64,000 nucleotides of DNA, taken from NCBI GenBank assembly GCA_015143295.1, contig CM026565.1:14568041-14632040 (forward strand), read 5' to 3'. Numbering within the stretch: position 1 is the first letter of the stretch; each line of letters begins with the position of its first letter. Shown one piece after another: positions 47,040-57,984 of this stretch. The notes beneath the pieces are model-generated. The model saw nothing but the letters and a program-made list of their open reading frames with translations. It made no database searches and had not been told where the DNA came from. The translations under genes were made by a program, and so were the position numbers. This DNA is from Tetracentron sinense (Eukaryota > Streptophyta > Magnoliopsida > Trochodendrales > Trochodendraceae).

Positions 47040-48060
47040 GTTGTGATGATATATGATGGTATCTGTCAGAGGTGTTGTACCTGACAGGATTTGATGTCAG
47101 AGGTTAATGTCAAAGGTGTTGTGCCTGACAAGATTTGATGTCAGAGGTGTTTCCTGGTTATTAGATGGGTGTTCCTGGCATGTCAAATGTGTTATTCGTG
47201 GCAGGTCAGATGTGTTCCTGGTAATCAGATGTGTTTCCTGACAAGGGTGTCATGTCAGAGGTGTTATGCCTGACAGAGTGAAATGTCAGATGTGTACCTG
47301 ATAGACAGGTGTTTCCTGATGGTCTGGTGTTTCCTGGTGGTCAGGTGTTTCCTGTTAATCAGAGGTGCGTCCCTGACTTGTCAGATGAGTTTCATTTTCC
47401 TGACAGGTTGGATGGGTTTCTTAGCTATCAGATGTGTATCTTGGCTGATCAGATGTGTATCCTGGCGATCAGATGTGTTTCCTGACAAATGTGGTTGTGT
47501 GTGTTGGTGTTCCCGCAGAGGAAAAAATAGAAAGTAATATGTCAGAGGTGTTGTGCCTGATAGGATTTGATGTCAAAGGTGTTTCCTGGTTATTAGATAG
47601 GTGTTTCTGGCATGTTAGATGTGTTATTCCTGGCAGGTCAGATGTGTTCCTGGTAATCAGATGTGTTTCCTGACAAGGGTGTTATGTCAGAGGTGTTATG
47701 CCTGACAGAGTGATATGTCAGATGTGTACCTGATAGACAGGTGTTTCCTGATGGTCAGGTATTTCCTGGTGGTCAGGTGTTTCCTGTTAGTCAGAGGTGC
47801 GTCCCTGGCTTGTTAGATGAGTTTCATTTTCCTGACAGGTTGGATGGGTTTCCTGGCTATTAGATGTGTATCCTGGCTGATCAGATGTGTATCCTGGCGA
47901 TCAGATGTGTATCCTGACAAATGTGGTTGTGTGTGTGTCAGTGTTCCCATAGAAGGAAAAAATAAAGTAAGTGTCAGAGGTGTGGTTCCTGACAGAGTGT
48001 GATATGTCAAAGGTGTTGTTCCTGACAGAGTGTGATGTGTCAGAAGTATTGTTCCTGGCA
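47040..48060. repeat. Short-unit tandem array in the outer LTR
   Basis: Variants of TCAGATGTGTTTCCTG(AC/GC) recur every 17-30 bp. They are organised into two copies of a block of about 430 bp (starting about 47107 and 47539), each ending in TGTGGTTGTGTGTG and a short purine run. Confidence 0.88.
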
Positions 48061-48804
48061 GTTATCGGGTGAAGACCCGGGTTATGTGTAAAATATGATG
48101 ATTTAAGGATTAATTAGGTCGATATACCCAATGATTGGTTACAATCGGGAGAAGTCTCGATTGGTTGATAATTGAGTCTGTGGACTCATGGATAGAGGTT
48201 GTACACGGGCGAAGGCCCAGTCGATCGAGTCTGTGGACTCAAGGATAAAGCGTGAGCGATTATCTAAAACGGTAACCTGGTGTCGTGGACAATGACTAGA
48301 TGAATTTGACAACTTAGAGGTTGGGAACCTCGAATAGGGTGAGATAGCCCTGAGTGACCTCGGGTCATGAATTACGATATTATTATTCTGCATATTATTA
48401 TAATATGAGAATTGTATTGTACTACTATAGCATTATTGATGAATGTTATTATGTGGAAAATAGTTTAGAAGGGATGTGGATTTTGCTGGGCTCTGTGACT
48501 CACTCCTTCATCTTATGTCTTCAGATTCTGGAGCGATTGTAGATTGGCAAGAAGCTATACTTGATAGAGTCTGGAAAGTATTCTGGGGCAGTTGCGGCGC
48601 CAAAGTAAGGACTACTGTAGCCAGTGAGGTATCACATTTGCTTATGATGGGTTATTATGATGACCAGTTATTGCTTATGTAAGCTCAGAAGAAAAGTTCA
48701 AAATTTCCGCATTTTCGCGGGTAAAGTCTTCCGCATGCGTGGTTATGACGAACGGGCACGCGTCTCGGAACTTGATTCCTTAGGCGCGGGTTCGGGGCGT
48801 CACA

Positions 48805-50004
48805 AATACCGTAAAGGCTAAACCTCCAATTGTACATCAATTCCTAATCTTTATTCAATTTTTGATATATATTTTCAAACACATTTATTTCAATATATCT
48901 TAAGTGTTAGAAGTGGTTTCGAGTTGTTTGGACCTTATATGCCCGATTTGTGCACCGTTCCTAATTCGCCTCTTTTTTAAAAATCGTAAGGCCAAAACTT
49001 GCAAATGTGCACTAACCTACACTCGATTTTTAATGTGATCTCCTATTACACTTTTATTTCAATATAACCTAAGTATTAAAATTGGTTTCGAAGTCTTTTG
49101 ACCTTGTATGTATGAGTTGGGTGACAAGGTTCTTTAGTTGCCTGTTTCGTTAAAACTGTAAATCTTAAACCTACAATTTGCACCATTTCCTAAACTTGCC
49201 TCGGTTTTTGATGTAGTCTCTTCTAACACGCTTATATTTCGTTATATCCTAAGTTTTAAAATTAGTTGAGAGGTGTTAAGAACTTGTATACACGATTTTA
49301 GCACCGAGGTTCTCTAGTTGCCTATTTTGTTAATACCGTAAAGCCTAAACTTACAATTGTGCACTAATTAATAACTTGGACTCGATTTTTGAGTAGTCTC
49401 TTCTGACACCTTTATTTAAATATAACATAAGTTTTTAAATTGCTTTCAAGGTTTTTGGACCTCCTATGCCTGATTTGAGCACTGAAGTTCCCTACCTGTC
49501 TGTTTTGCGAAGACCGTTGAGCCTAAACATATACTTTTACGCCAATTCCTAACCTAGTATCCATTTTTGATGTAGTTTCTACTGAACCTTTATTTCCATA
49601 TATCATCAGTCTTGGAATTGGTTTCGAGTTGTTTGGACCCCGTATGCCCAATTTGAGCACGCGAGGTTTTTGGACCTCCTATGCCTGATTTGAGCACTGA
49701 AGTTCCTTATCTGTCTGTTTTGCTAAGACCGTTAAGCCTAAACATATACTTTTGCGCCAATTCCTAACTAGTATCCATTTTTGATGTAGTTTCCTAGTTA
49801 TCTCTTCTTTATTACTCTAAAGCCTAAACCTACAATTGTGCACCAATTTATAACTTGGACTCAATTTTCTATCGAGTCTTTCCTAACACTTCTATTTCAA
49901 TATATCCTAAGTGTTCGAATTGGTTTCGAGGTGTTTTGACTTTATATGCTCGATTTGAGAGCTAAGGTTCTTTAATTGTCTCTTTTAAAAACACGTAAAG
50001 TCGA
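48805..50004. repeat. Degenerate tandem array, block 4
   Basis: Continuation of the 180-bp monomer array from the AATAC target copy onward. It includes a local duplication around 49480-49560 and 49660-49790 (CCTATGCCTGATTTGAGCAC repeated). Confidence 0.9.
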
Positions 50005-50124
50005 TGATGCAGAACCTTAACCAATACTCCACAAAAACCACGACAGATGGGAGGCGTGAGATCACTCATAGCCCAAGCAAGCCGGTCGAGATCTCTTAGT
50101 GGGGCCCGAGATAGGGTGGTCCAC

Positions 50125-50569
50125 AGTATAGTTACCAGAGTGAGAAGCGAAAACGAGAAGTAAAGCGAAAGCGAGAAGAGGGAAGCGAGGCTCAAAAAAA
50201 CCTTGGGAAACGAGAAGCAAGAAATGAGATATATTCTCCTTTCTCATTATGTTATTATGAGTTGCTATATCTTTGCTTTTATCTTACATGAGATTTTTGT
50301 GAAAAAAATAGATGCCTTAGGTTCCAAGCCGATGATACTTGCTTAGAGTCAACACCCCTAGGCTATAGACTATGGTCTATCCCATTACTTCACACATACA
50401 GCTCATTTGATCTTAAATGAGAAGTGATAGAAACGAGCTTCCTAAGAAGCGAGTCCGTCCGAAGAAGTGAGTTTCCTAGGAAGCGAATCTGTCTAAGGAA
50501 GCGAGGCTGAGAAACAAACTTCCGGGAAGCGACCTTCCCACTCTGTACATAGCTTCCCTACAACTATAG
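50125..50569. mobile_element. Small purine-rich insertion with TCCAC target duplication
   Basis: A 445-bp insert flanked by TCCAC on both sides (50120-50124 and 50570-50574). Its ends are short inverted repeats (AGTATAGTT ... AACTATAG). The interior is rich in GAAGCGAG-like words near both ends. No coding. The class is unknown. Confidence 0.65.
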
Positions 50570-50697
50570 TCCACGGAGTAGGGCCCACTTGGAAGTCTCG
50601 ATTGAGTAGCTAAGGGAGCTATGAGATAAAGTGATTTAATCTCACGCTCCCATAGGTCGCGGTTTTTGTGGAGTATTGATCAAGTCACTGTATCAAA

Positions 50698-50709
50698 TGG
50701 TATCAGAGC
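50698..50709 (+). promoter_or_regulatory. Primer-binding site of the TRIM-like element
   Basis: TGGTATCAGAGC, exact complement of the tRNA-iMet 3' end, two bases after the repeat end CA. Confidence 0.85.
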
Positions 50710-50777
50710 AAGTCTAAGGTTCGAGTCTCCTCACTGGTGTGGGTGGATGATGCAGGGGCATCTCCACACTGGGTGTG

Positions 50778-51877
50778 TCAATTTTGGCACTTAGGTGTCT
50801 CTTTTGTTTATACCGTAAAGCCTAAACATACAATTGTTCGTCAATCCTAACGTAGACTCGGTGTTTGATATGCTCTCTTATGACATCTTTATTTCAATAT
50901 AACATAAGTGTTAAAATTGGTTTCGAGGTGTTTGGATCTCTTATTATTAATTTGGACACCATGGTTCCTCAATTGTCTCTGTTAAAAAACCATTAAGCCT
51001 AAATCTATAATTTTGCGCCAATTTCTAACCTAGACTCGCTTTTTTATGTAATATCATTTGACACATTTATTTCGAAATAACCTAAGTCCTGAAATTGGTT
51101 TCGAGGTGTTTAGACCTCAAATGCCCGATTTGGGCACCAAGGTTCCCTAGTTGTCTAATTTGTTAATATCATAAAGCCTAAACCTACAACTATGCACCAA
51201 TTCATAACCTAAAGACGGTTTTTAATATAGTGTTTTCTGACACCTTTATCTCAATATAACCTAAGTGTTGGAAGCGCCTCCAAGGTTTCTGCACCTCATA
51301 TGCCTGATTGGGGCACCGAAATTCCCTAGTTCCCTTCTTTGTTAAAACCATAACACCTAAACATATAATTGTATGCAAATTCCTAACCTAGACTCAATTT
51401 CTGATGTGATCTCATCTGACAGCTTTATTTCAATATAACCTAAGTATTGGAATTGGTTTCAAGGTGTTTGGACCTCGTATGCCCGATTTGGGCACCATGG
51501 TTCCCTAGTTGTCCTTATTAATACCGTAAAAGCCTAAATCTAGCCTCGGTTTTTGATGTAATCTCTTCTAACACATTTATATTTCATTATATCCTACGTG
51601 TAAAAATTGGTTCCGATGTGTTTTGAACTTGTATACACAATTTTTGCACCGAGGTTCTCTACTTGCCTCTTTTGTTAAGATCGTAAAACCTAAACCTAGA
51701 ATTATGAGCCAATTCTTAACACATACTCGATTTTTGATGTGGCCTCTTTTGACACCTTTATTTCCATATAACCTTAGTATTGGAATTGGTTTCGATGTGT
51801 TTGGACCTTGTGTGCCCGATTTGGGCAATGGGGTTCTTTATTTATCTCTTTAAAAAAAGATTAAATCCTAAACCTAC
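50778..51877. repeat. Degenerate tandem array, block 5 (right end)
   Basis: Last units of the array. The final TAAATCCTAAACCTAC word ends directly at the SGR6-like exon at 51878, so array sequence supplies the start of the adjoining intron. Confidence 0.88.
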
Positions 51878-51939
51878 AAGAATAGGTAAAACTCGTGAAA
51901 GAACACCTTTTAATTGAGGACTAGGAGTGAACAATAAAG
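51878..51939 (-). pseudogene. SGR6-like exon (LKGVLSRVLPIL segment)
   Basis: A 62-nt exon with AG before (51940) and GT after (51877-51876). It joins the previous exon in phase (GCT GAA G + CT) to read AEALLFTP, as in the family. It contains a two-residue insertion (SP) relative to the FTPRLKG form I recall. The GT donor belongs to the neighbouring array sequence. Confidence 0.8.
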
Positions 51940-52049
51940 CTTCAATTGAAAGAACAAGTACACCAGACATTTTTGTCTAAGCTGATAAATTGAATCTAGT
52001 AAAATCATACCAAGCTGATCATAATCGAGATCAAAAAGAGATGCATAAC

Positions 52050-52087
52050 CTTCAGCTGCAACGAAGTCCACAAGTGTTTACACCATG
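52050..52087 (-). pseudogene. SGR6-like exon, downstream half, with premature stop
   Basis: The second half of the exon split by the solo LTR. It reads MV-stop-TLVDFVAAE. The stop TAA at 52080-52078 stands where the family has a Gln codon (CAA), a single C-to-T change. The GT donor is at 52049-52048. Confidence 0.82.
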
Positions 52088-52384
52088 GCTGGTGTAGAAC
52101 CCCGGATATTTTTGATATATATTAAAGCCTCAATGTAAATTTCTTGAATTGAAAATTGGATTTCCGAAGTCGGATCCATTGAAAATCCGGGTTGCTAAAC
52201 TCCATTCTCCGACTAGTCAGCTCTAGGGGCAATTTGGTCCATGAATAAAGAAAAATTGGAAGATTCTAAATCGCCGGAAATGTTCCTTTTCGAAAAACGA
52301 ATCCAACGTAAGTTGAATTGTCAAAATCCGACGAACGAGTCAAAAGTTATAGCCGAAATACGAAAACGGGAAATCTGAAAATTT

Positions 52385-52590
52385 TCTGCAAGAGTTACGA
52401 ACGATCGTACAGACCCTACGAACGATCATAGGTGAAGTTACGATCGATCGTAGAAAATCTACAATCGATCGTAGAATCTCATAAATGGTCAAAACTCTCT
52501 GTAAACGTTACGATCGATCGTAGAAATTACGACCAATCGTAGAAGGTTACGATCGATCGTAGAGAACCTACGACCGATCGTAGGTCGCGA
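52385..52590. repeat. Palindrome cluster, TAC-GATCGATC-GTA type, in LTR U3
   Basis: About eight copies of TACGATCGATCGTAG or one-base variants in 205 bp. At least four are perfect. They sit just upstream of the TATA box at 52637 and downstream of the shared GAGTCAAAAGTTATAGCCGA block. Confidence 0.93.
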
Positions 52591-52636
52591 ACCCAGATTT
52601 TTTATACGGGAATTTTTAGGGTTTCTACCATTTGCC

Positions 52637-52644
52637 TATAAATA
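52637..52644 (+). promoter_or_regulatory. TATA box of the solo LTR
   Basis: TATAAATA about 45 bp downstream of the last palindrome, followed within 40 bp by a purine-rich leader. Confidence 0.7.
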
Positions 52645-53439
52645 AGGGGTTACTCTTGGGGTTTTTTGGCTTACTCAAAACCTAAAGAGAGTAAGAGAAA
52701 TTGAGAGAGAAGGGATTGGAGAGGAGAAGGAAGGGAGGATTTGGGGATTTCCAAGAGGGGCTTTGTGGAGATCAAGGGGAGTCCAAATCAAGCTTAGATC
52801 ATCCTCTTAAGCAAGGATCTTCATCCTCAAGTGGTGGTGTCTTCTTCTTCAAGTGGGATTCCAAACAAAGGGGTTTTCTTCAAGTTGAGGGTTAATCCTC
52901 AAGGTTAGTACACCCTACTAATTAACTTAGTAATAACCTAGTTCCTCTTTCAAAAATGATGTTCTTGAGTTTGGTTACCACTTTCTTTGAAATACAACTA
53001 CTATCCCTAATTGAACAAGATAAATAGATATGATGTGAATGTGGGAGAAAACATGAAATAAATAAATATAAGAATCTTGCATACTACTTGTTTGATAAAA
53101 TGCATGAATGACTTTGGAAACCAATACTAAAGAAATGAACAACTATGAAATGCTTGCACGCCAAATGTTTGATAAAATGCATAAATGAGAATTAAATGAG
53201 TTTGATGAAAATTATGAAAGCACGAATCACATAATTCTTCTTATAATACAATTGTTGATGTATGTTTTCCCTATTGCTTATTTATCACATGATTTTAAGA
53301 ATGATTAAAATGTAATATGTTTCACTTGAACTTCTTATGCTAGAAAATCTTCATGAATTAACACACACCAAGCATGCATGCATGAACCAAACTTTTAAAC
53401 ATGAGTATACATAGAAATGTGATTTGTGAAACAAGCACG

Positions 53440-54025
53440 AATGTCAAGGGTAGGGCATATCCCTAGGATATGTCATACCTGCCTCGCAAGTAAACAAGTA
53501 TGAATGTCAAGGGTAGGGCATATCCCTAGGATATGTCACACCTGGCTCACAAGAAAACATGACAAGCAAGAATCAAGAAACATTGAAGGATGTTAGTGTA
53601 CTAAGACCAGGTACGGGCACTAACATTTGTTCCCCAACAAGTATGAGAGGATGTTGGTATACTAAGACCAGGTATGGGTACTAGCATCTGTCTCCAAGTA
53701 AAATGACAAGCATGAAAGGATACTAGTGTACTATGACCAGGTATGGGCACTAGTATCTGTTTCCAAGACATGAATAATATGAAAATATGCTAGTGTACTA
53801 AGACCAAGTACGGGCACTAGTGTATGTTTCCAAGACAAGCATGAAAGGGTGTTCATGTACTAAGATCGGGCATTAACATCTGTTTCGAACAAGTATGAGA
53901 GGATACTAGTATACTAAGACCAGGTACGGGTACTAGTATCTGTCTCCAAGCAAGAATAAAGAATTATAAAAGGGTGATAATGTACTAAGACCAGGTATGG
54001 GCATTATCATCTGTTCCCATTCAAG
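53440..54025. repeat. Tandem repeats in the solo LTR (two kinds)
   Basis: First, two units of about 70 bp with GGGTAGGGCATATCCCTAGG (53448-53570), which match reverse-complemented units at 6900-7050. Then come seven units of about 62-70 bp with GTACTAAGACCAGGTACGGG, each starting GGATGTTAGT or GGATACTAGT (53585-54020). Confidence 0.88.
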
Positions 54026-54729
54026 CCAGTAACAAGCAGACATGCATGATTCTTACAAGACAAGAATAATCTCATAAGATGTGTAAGATAACCACAAGAT
54101 ACACGAAACGCATAAGGAACTCACAAGGTAATTGAAACAAGATTGGTTAGCATGAACATAAAGCATGATTTACTACAGGATATTTAAGAAGTTTACCTTC
54201 GTAGTTACTTGTTCTTGCTTCCGCACTCTGATTTTAGAAATGTGATGATGAACTGTATTATGTATGTTATGTTATCGTTTACTATTGTTAGCTAGTAGCT
54301 TGTATTCGCTGAGTATTTCATACTCAGCTATACTTTTATGTTGGCAGGTACATTATGCGATATATGGACTCTGGTCCCTAGATTGAGGTAGCTCAGGGAG
54401 AGCAGGAGGTTATTCGGACGGTTAGCCAGATGTTAGGGGCTAGCCTGTGGCCATAGGGTTGAAATGAGAGAGAGAGACATGTATTTTGGAATTTTCTTTT
54501 GGGGATTTTTCATGTGAGCTTGAGTAGGTAACTCAAGCAATGGTACCCCATGTGAAAATTGTATTTTATTCAGTCGTTGTTTATGTTGACACTTGGAATT
54601 ACATTTATTTTAAAGAAATTTTCTGGATCACTATTTGGCATACCTTGTATACTCTTTGCAGGGTTGGTTTAAGTTCAAGTCACGTCGCCAAAGTATCCTA
54701 GCTCCTAGGGGGTATTTTGGGGCACGACA

Positions 54730-54782
54730 GCTGGTAGAGATGAATTAGGCCCAGATAGGTGAAGGAAAATTTCTTCCATCAT
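54730..54782 (-). pseudogene. SGR6-like exon, upstream half
   Basis: Begins after GGTAG (54787-54783) with MMEEIFLHLSGPNSSLPA and runs into the GCTGG target copy of the solo LTR at 54734-54730. Confidence 0.85.
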
Positions 54783-55719
54783 CTACCAAATCAAAATATA
54801 GCAAGCTTCACTAGAAGAAGCCAAAAAACCTGCCTACGAGAAAAGAACAAGAGTATTACATAGACAAGTAATATTCAATTTTCCTTGGAAATAAGTGCCA
54901 TAAAGAGAAAGAAATATTCAACAACTAAAGTTATAAGAAAATATTTAACAGACTGTGGAAGTTATAAATAAAAAAGTATTCACAAAACGTGGTACTTATA
55001 ATTATAAGAAAATATTTAACAAAATGTGGAAGTTATAAACAAAAAGTATTCACAAAACGGGGAACTTATAAACTTTTCATCAAAGTAATGTAAGTAGGTA
55101 AGCCAGCACATAGATACTAAGATTACAAGTATTACCAAACTAGTATATAATTTAATGCATAACCAGTTTACCAGTTGTGTCTGAATTGCATATATTAAAT
55201 TAGACAAATTGGAGAAACGTTACTGAAAAATCTAGTGACCGACCTAGAAATCTCTTGAAACATAACTGAAAAATCACCCATACAGGGGAAGCAATCTCTT
55301 GAATCGTCGAGCTCACTAAAATCCTTACACTGCATGAATGGTTGCCTAGGTATCACCTAAGCAAAGCCTGGCAATGTCTCAATTAGAAAAACCCTTCTCT
55401 TCCTAATTTTTGCACATTTTGTTACATTTATTATGATACAATACAAGCTCATTACCAAAAGGAAAATGCAGGAATTGAGTGAAATAAAAGACACATAGTT
55501 GGTTGACCATCCTCAAGGAACCAAATACGCCTGGATCAATGAAAGAAAAATTCCCCCCCCCCCCCCCAACCAAAAAAAGGCTAAGTAGGCTCAATTGATG
55601 TTCACACAAATTTAGAATAGCCACTATTTCCTACTATGAAACCACACCTCGATTTGAAACAAGTAACCAAGTTGATAGCTACAACCAACAAAAAAATCCA
55701 TTACATCAACAACGCTTAC
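54783..55719 (-). other. Intron of the SGR6-like pseudogene
   Basis: AT-rich, no coding motif seen. It holds a poly-C run of 16 at 55553-55568 and a local repeat of AAAATATTTAACAxAxTGTGG (54945-55030). Confidence 0.6.
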
Positions 55720-55791
55720 CAGATCAGGTACATGAGAGCCTATCGAAACAAGTAGACCTGCTGCAGCCCTTTGCCAAACACCATTGAGTTC
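55720..55791 (-). pseudogene. SGR6-like exon (WQRAAAGLLVSIG segment)
   Basis: An intact 72-nt, 24-codon exon bordered by GCAG (55795-55792) and GTAAGC (55719-55714). It reads ELNGVWQRAAAGLLVSIG then SHVPDL, an armadillo/HEAT-type helix pair in the family. No damage seen in this exon. Confidence 0.9.
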
Positions 55792-56724
55792 CTGCACAAA
55801 AAGGTAAATTAGAAAAATAAATAAATATTAAAATCAGATATATTAACCAAGCATTAAAAATAAATTAGGATATAAGATAATAAACGAAAGGTGAAGTTCA
55901 CCCTAATATAGAATAAGGTTTGCATCCACCTTTAGCATTCTGTTAATGTCAGTTATTTTAAAGAACTGGTGTAAAAATTTACTATTCAAACCAACACCTA
56001 CTAGATGAATCATAGGTGCATACCAAAGGCAAAAGGAAGTAACATGAATTTGCACTTTGGCACTAAGAATTGCAACATTGTTCTCCGGCTAGAAGAAATT
56101 CATTACAAACTTACCACACTGCACACATAATCATCAAAGCTTTATCCCCAACTATTCGGTGTCGTCTATATGAATCATGCCAGAGTTATTTTATTCAGAG
56201 CAATATCTTCTGTCAAAGCATGCGACATTGAATCTTATAGCCTTATACCAACTAGGTGATTAACTATATGAAAATGTAAGTCAAATAGAATTACCAAGTT
56301 TAACTGATATTTTTTGTTCTCATTCAAGAAAAAAAAATTGCAGGTGAAAGAAGCCCAATAATAAGACCAATAGAAACATCCCCAAGACAGCAGGTCAACA
56401 ACCAACTAAACTTAAACTTGAGAGGTAGCCTAAGAAGGTCATTACCAATTTCGAGTACCACTACACTAAAATTGGATATAAAGCACTGAACAAAACTCTT
56501 GAACATTACGGAAAAAAAAAAGGTCATTCCCACTTCAGCACCAAAAGATATTTGTTAAGCCACTAGAATACATAAAATTGTAATTGTTTGATGATGTGAA
56601 TAAAGTCTTAAAACTCCTCTCCAGTGACAGATTACATTAACCAGAATATAACTCTAGATGGAAATAAATGTCCGGCACAAATTGGGTAGTGATACTCCAA
56701 TTGTACTATCACCCACTTTCCGGG

Positions 56725-57068
56725 TCAATACTCGACCTAAACTGTCTACTCCACTTTTCAATTGCTAACCTTAACCCCAGGAGACTGAGATGGGTAATGT
56801 GAGGAGAATATTATAAACAAAATCAAAATGAACAGCACTCAAGCTTTCGGGATCGCTTCCCCAAGACAAGAGTTTCGTTTCCCCTGCCCTTCTTGACTTA
56901 AAGCTGAGCCCCTTATGCTGTGCTTACCTTGTCAGCTTACCCCCCTGCGAGTGGGTCAATACTCGACCTAAACTGTCTACTCCACTTTTCAATTGCTAAC
57001 CTTGTCCCCCAGGAGACTGAGATAGGTAATGTGAGGAAAAGATTATAAACAAAATCAAAATGAACAGC
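56725..57068. repeat. Duplicated segment (about 110 bp, twice, period about 230 bp)
   Basis: The words AATACTCGACCTAAACTGTC, CTCCACTTTTCAATTGCTAAC, GAGACTGAGAT and AATCAAAATGAACAGCA occur in the same order at 56728-56835 and 56957-57068. Confidence 0.88.
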
Positions 57069-57984
57069 AATCAGTCCAAACTCCAGAACAAAGTTCAAGA
57101 AAGAAAAAAAGTAAACTTACTGTCCAACATCAGGCTGATAATGGAATCCTGGTCTTACCTATCAACCTTTACTTCTAAAATCCAATTGTGTCACGTAACT
57201 TATTTATTCATATCTTAGATTTTTCAATATTAAACTTCTGTATGAGATTGTACAAAAGAAAAATTATAACTAACGATCTAGAAAAGTTGAAGTCTACTAT
57301 CTTACTCATAGAAGCTGTTTCCTCAGTAAGGGGTGGGAAGGATGATGATTCTAACTATCTTGCTAGGAAATATAAGCAACGAAAACAATGAATAATAATT
57401 ATTAAATTACATGTGCTTGTCTGTGCGATGCAATGTGTAGAAATAACACGATAAAGACGACTAAAATAAAATGAATGACCAATTACAGGTCTCTTTCTAG
57501 TCAGCTAGACTAAATAGCAGTTCCCTTTCAGTCTCTGTACTAGAAAGCCCATAGGTATTCTTGCAGTCCAAGCATCTAGGACTTGTCAGGAAGTGCATAA
57601 TCACATCTAAAACCATCAAATGGGACAAAAATGGGGTTCATTGTGGATGCCATGTATCACTTTGGGTCAGATACTTATCTGATCAGCCACTTGCAACACA
57701 GGTGTTGCGTTCTAAGGCCTTGCATGAAAGTGCGTGTGTTTGTTTATCATTGGAAACCCCACCCTAAGAGTCCATCCTCAGCCAAAACCCCAACGAAATC
57801 AAATCCATTCTCTCTCTCTCTTACCTTGAAGAGAGTCCCCTACTAGATAAGTTAGTTACAGCCCCCACCCCACGCGTCTACTCTACCAAATTTGAATCCA
57901 CCATTCCATCTCTTACAGTAATCCAAAACTTGGGTTCATTCTTCATATCTCCCACTGCTTTCTCACAAGTTTTTCCTTACCTAT

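Larger units (their letters stand above)
42076..48804 (+). mobile_element. Solo LTR (outer), gypsy long-LTR family, containing a nested solo LTR
   Basis: TGTAACGCCCCAGAATTTTA at 42076 to GGGTTCGGGGCGTCACA at 48804, flanked by AATAC on both sides (42071-42075 and 48805-48809). Removing the inner insert (43426-46460 plus one target copy) leaves about 3.69 kb, an unusually long LTR. It contains a GAGAGAGAAAG leader at 42850-43010, a tandem array at 47040-48060 and a TCATCTTATGTCTTCAG box near 48508. No internal coding region. Confidence 0.92.
50005..50777 (+). mobile_element. TRIM-like element with iMet PBS, split by a small DNA element
   Basis: First repeat 50005-50695 (TGATGCAGAACCTTAACC ... 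CACTGTATCA), interrupted by the insert at 50125-50569. Just after it, TGGTATCAGAGC at 50698-50709 is a perfect iMet primer-binding site. The second repeat (TGATGCAGGGGCATCTCC) starts at 50748 but is cut after about 30 bp. The copy at 29415 has the same layout with a mutated PBS. Confidence 0.75.
52093..54729 (+). mobile_element. Solo LTR, gypsy long-LTR family, inside an exon
   Basis: TGTAGAACCCCGGATATTTT at 52093 to TATTTTGGGGCACGACA at 54729, 2637 bp, flanked by GCTGG on both sides (52088-52092 and 54730-54734). It splits an SGR6-like exon, which reads through cleanly when the LTR and one target copy are ignored. It contains palindromes at 52385-52590, TATAAATA at 52637-52644, a GAGAGA-rich leader, tandem repeats at 53440-54025 and the ACTCAGCTATACTTTTATG box at about 54322. 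Its closest relative in the window is the gypsy-1 5' LTR at 3758-8613. Confidence 0.95.

Noticed and set aside
47283-48002. Cysteine- and tryptophan-rich small frames
   Set aside because: They translate the short-unit tandem array and repeat with its period.
55553-55568. Poly-C run as a functional element
   Set aside because: A homopolymer of this kind is more likely slippage or sequencing noise.
57188-57391. 67-codon frame with NDLEKLKSTILLIEAV, resembling a resistance-protein coiled coil
   Set aside because: Too short and without a P-loop or other NB-ARC motif nearby; the resemblance is weak.
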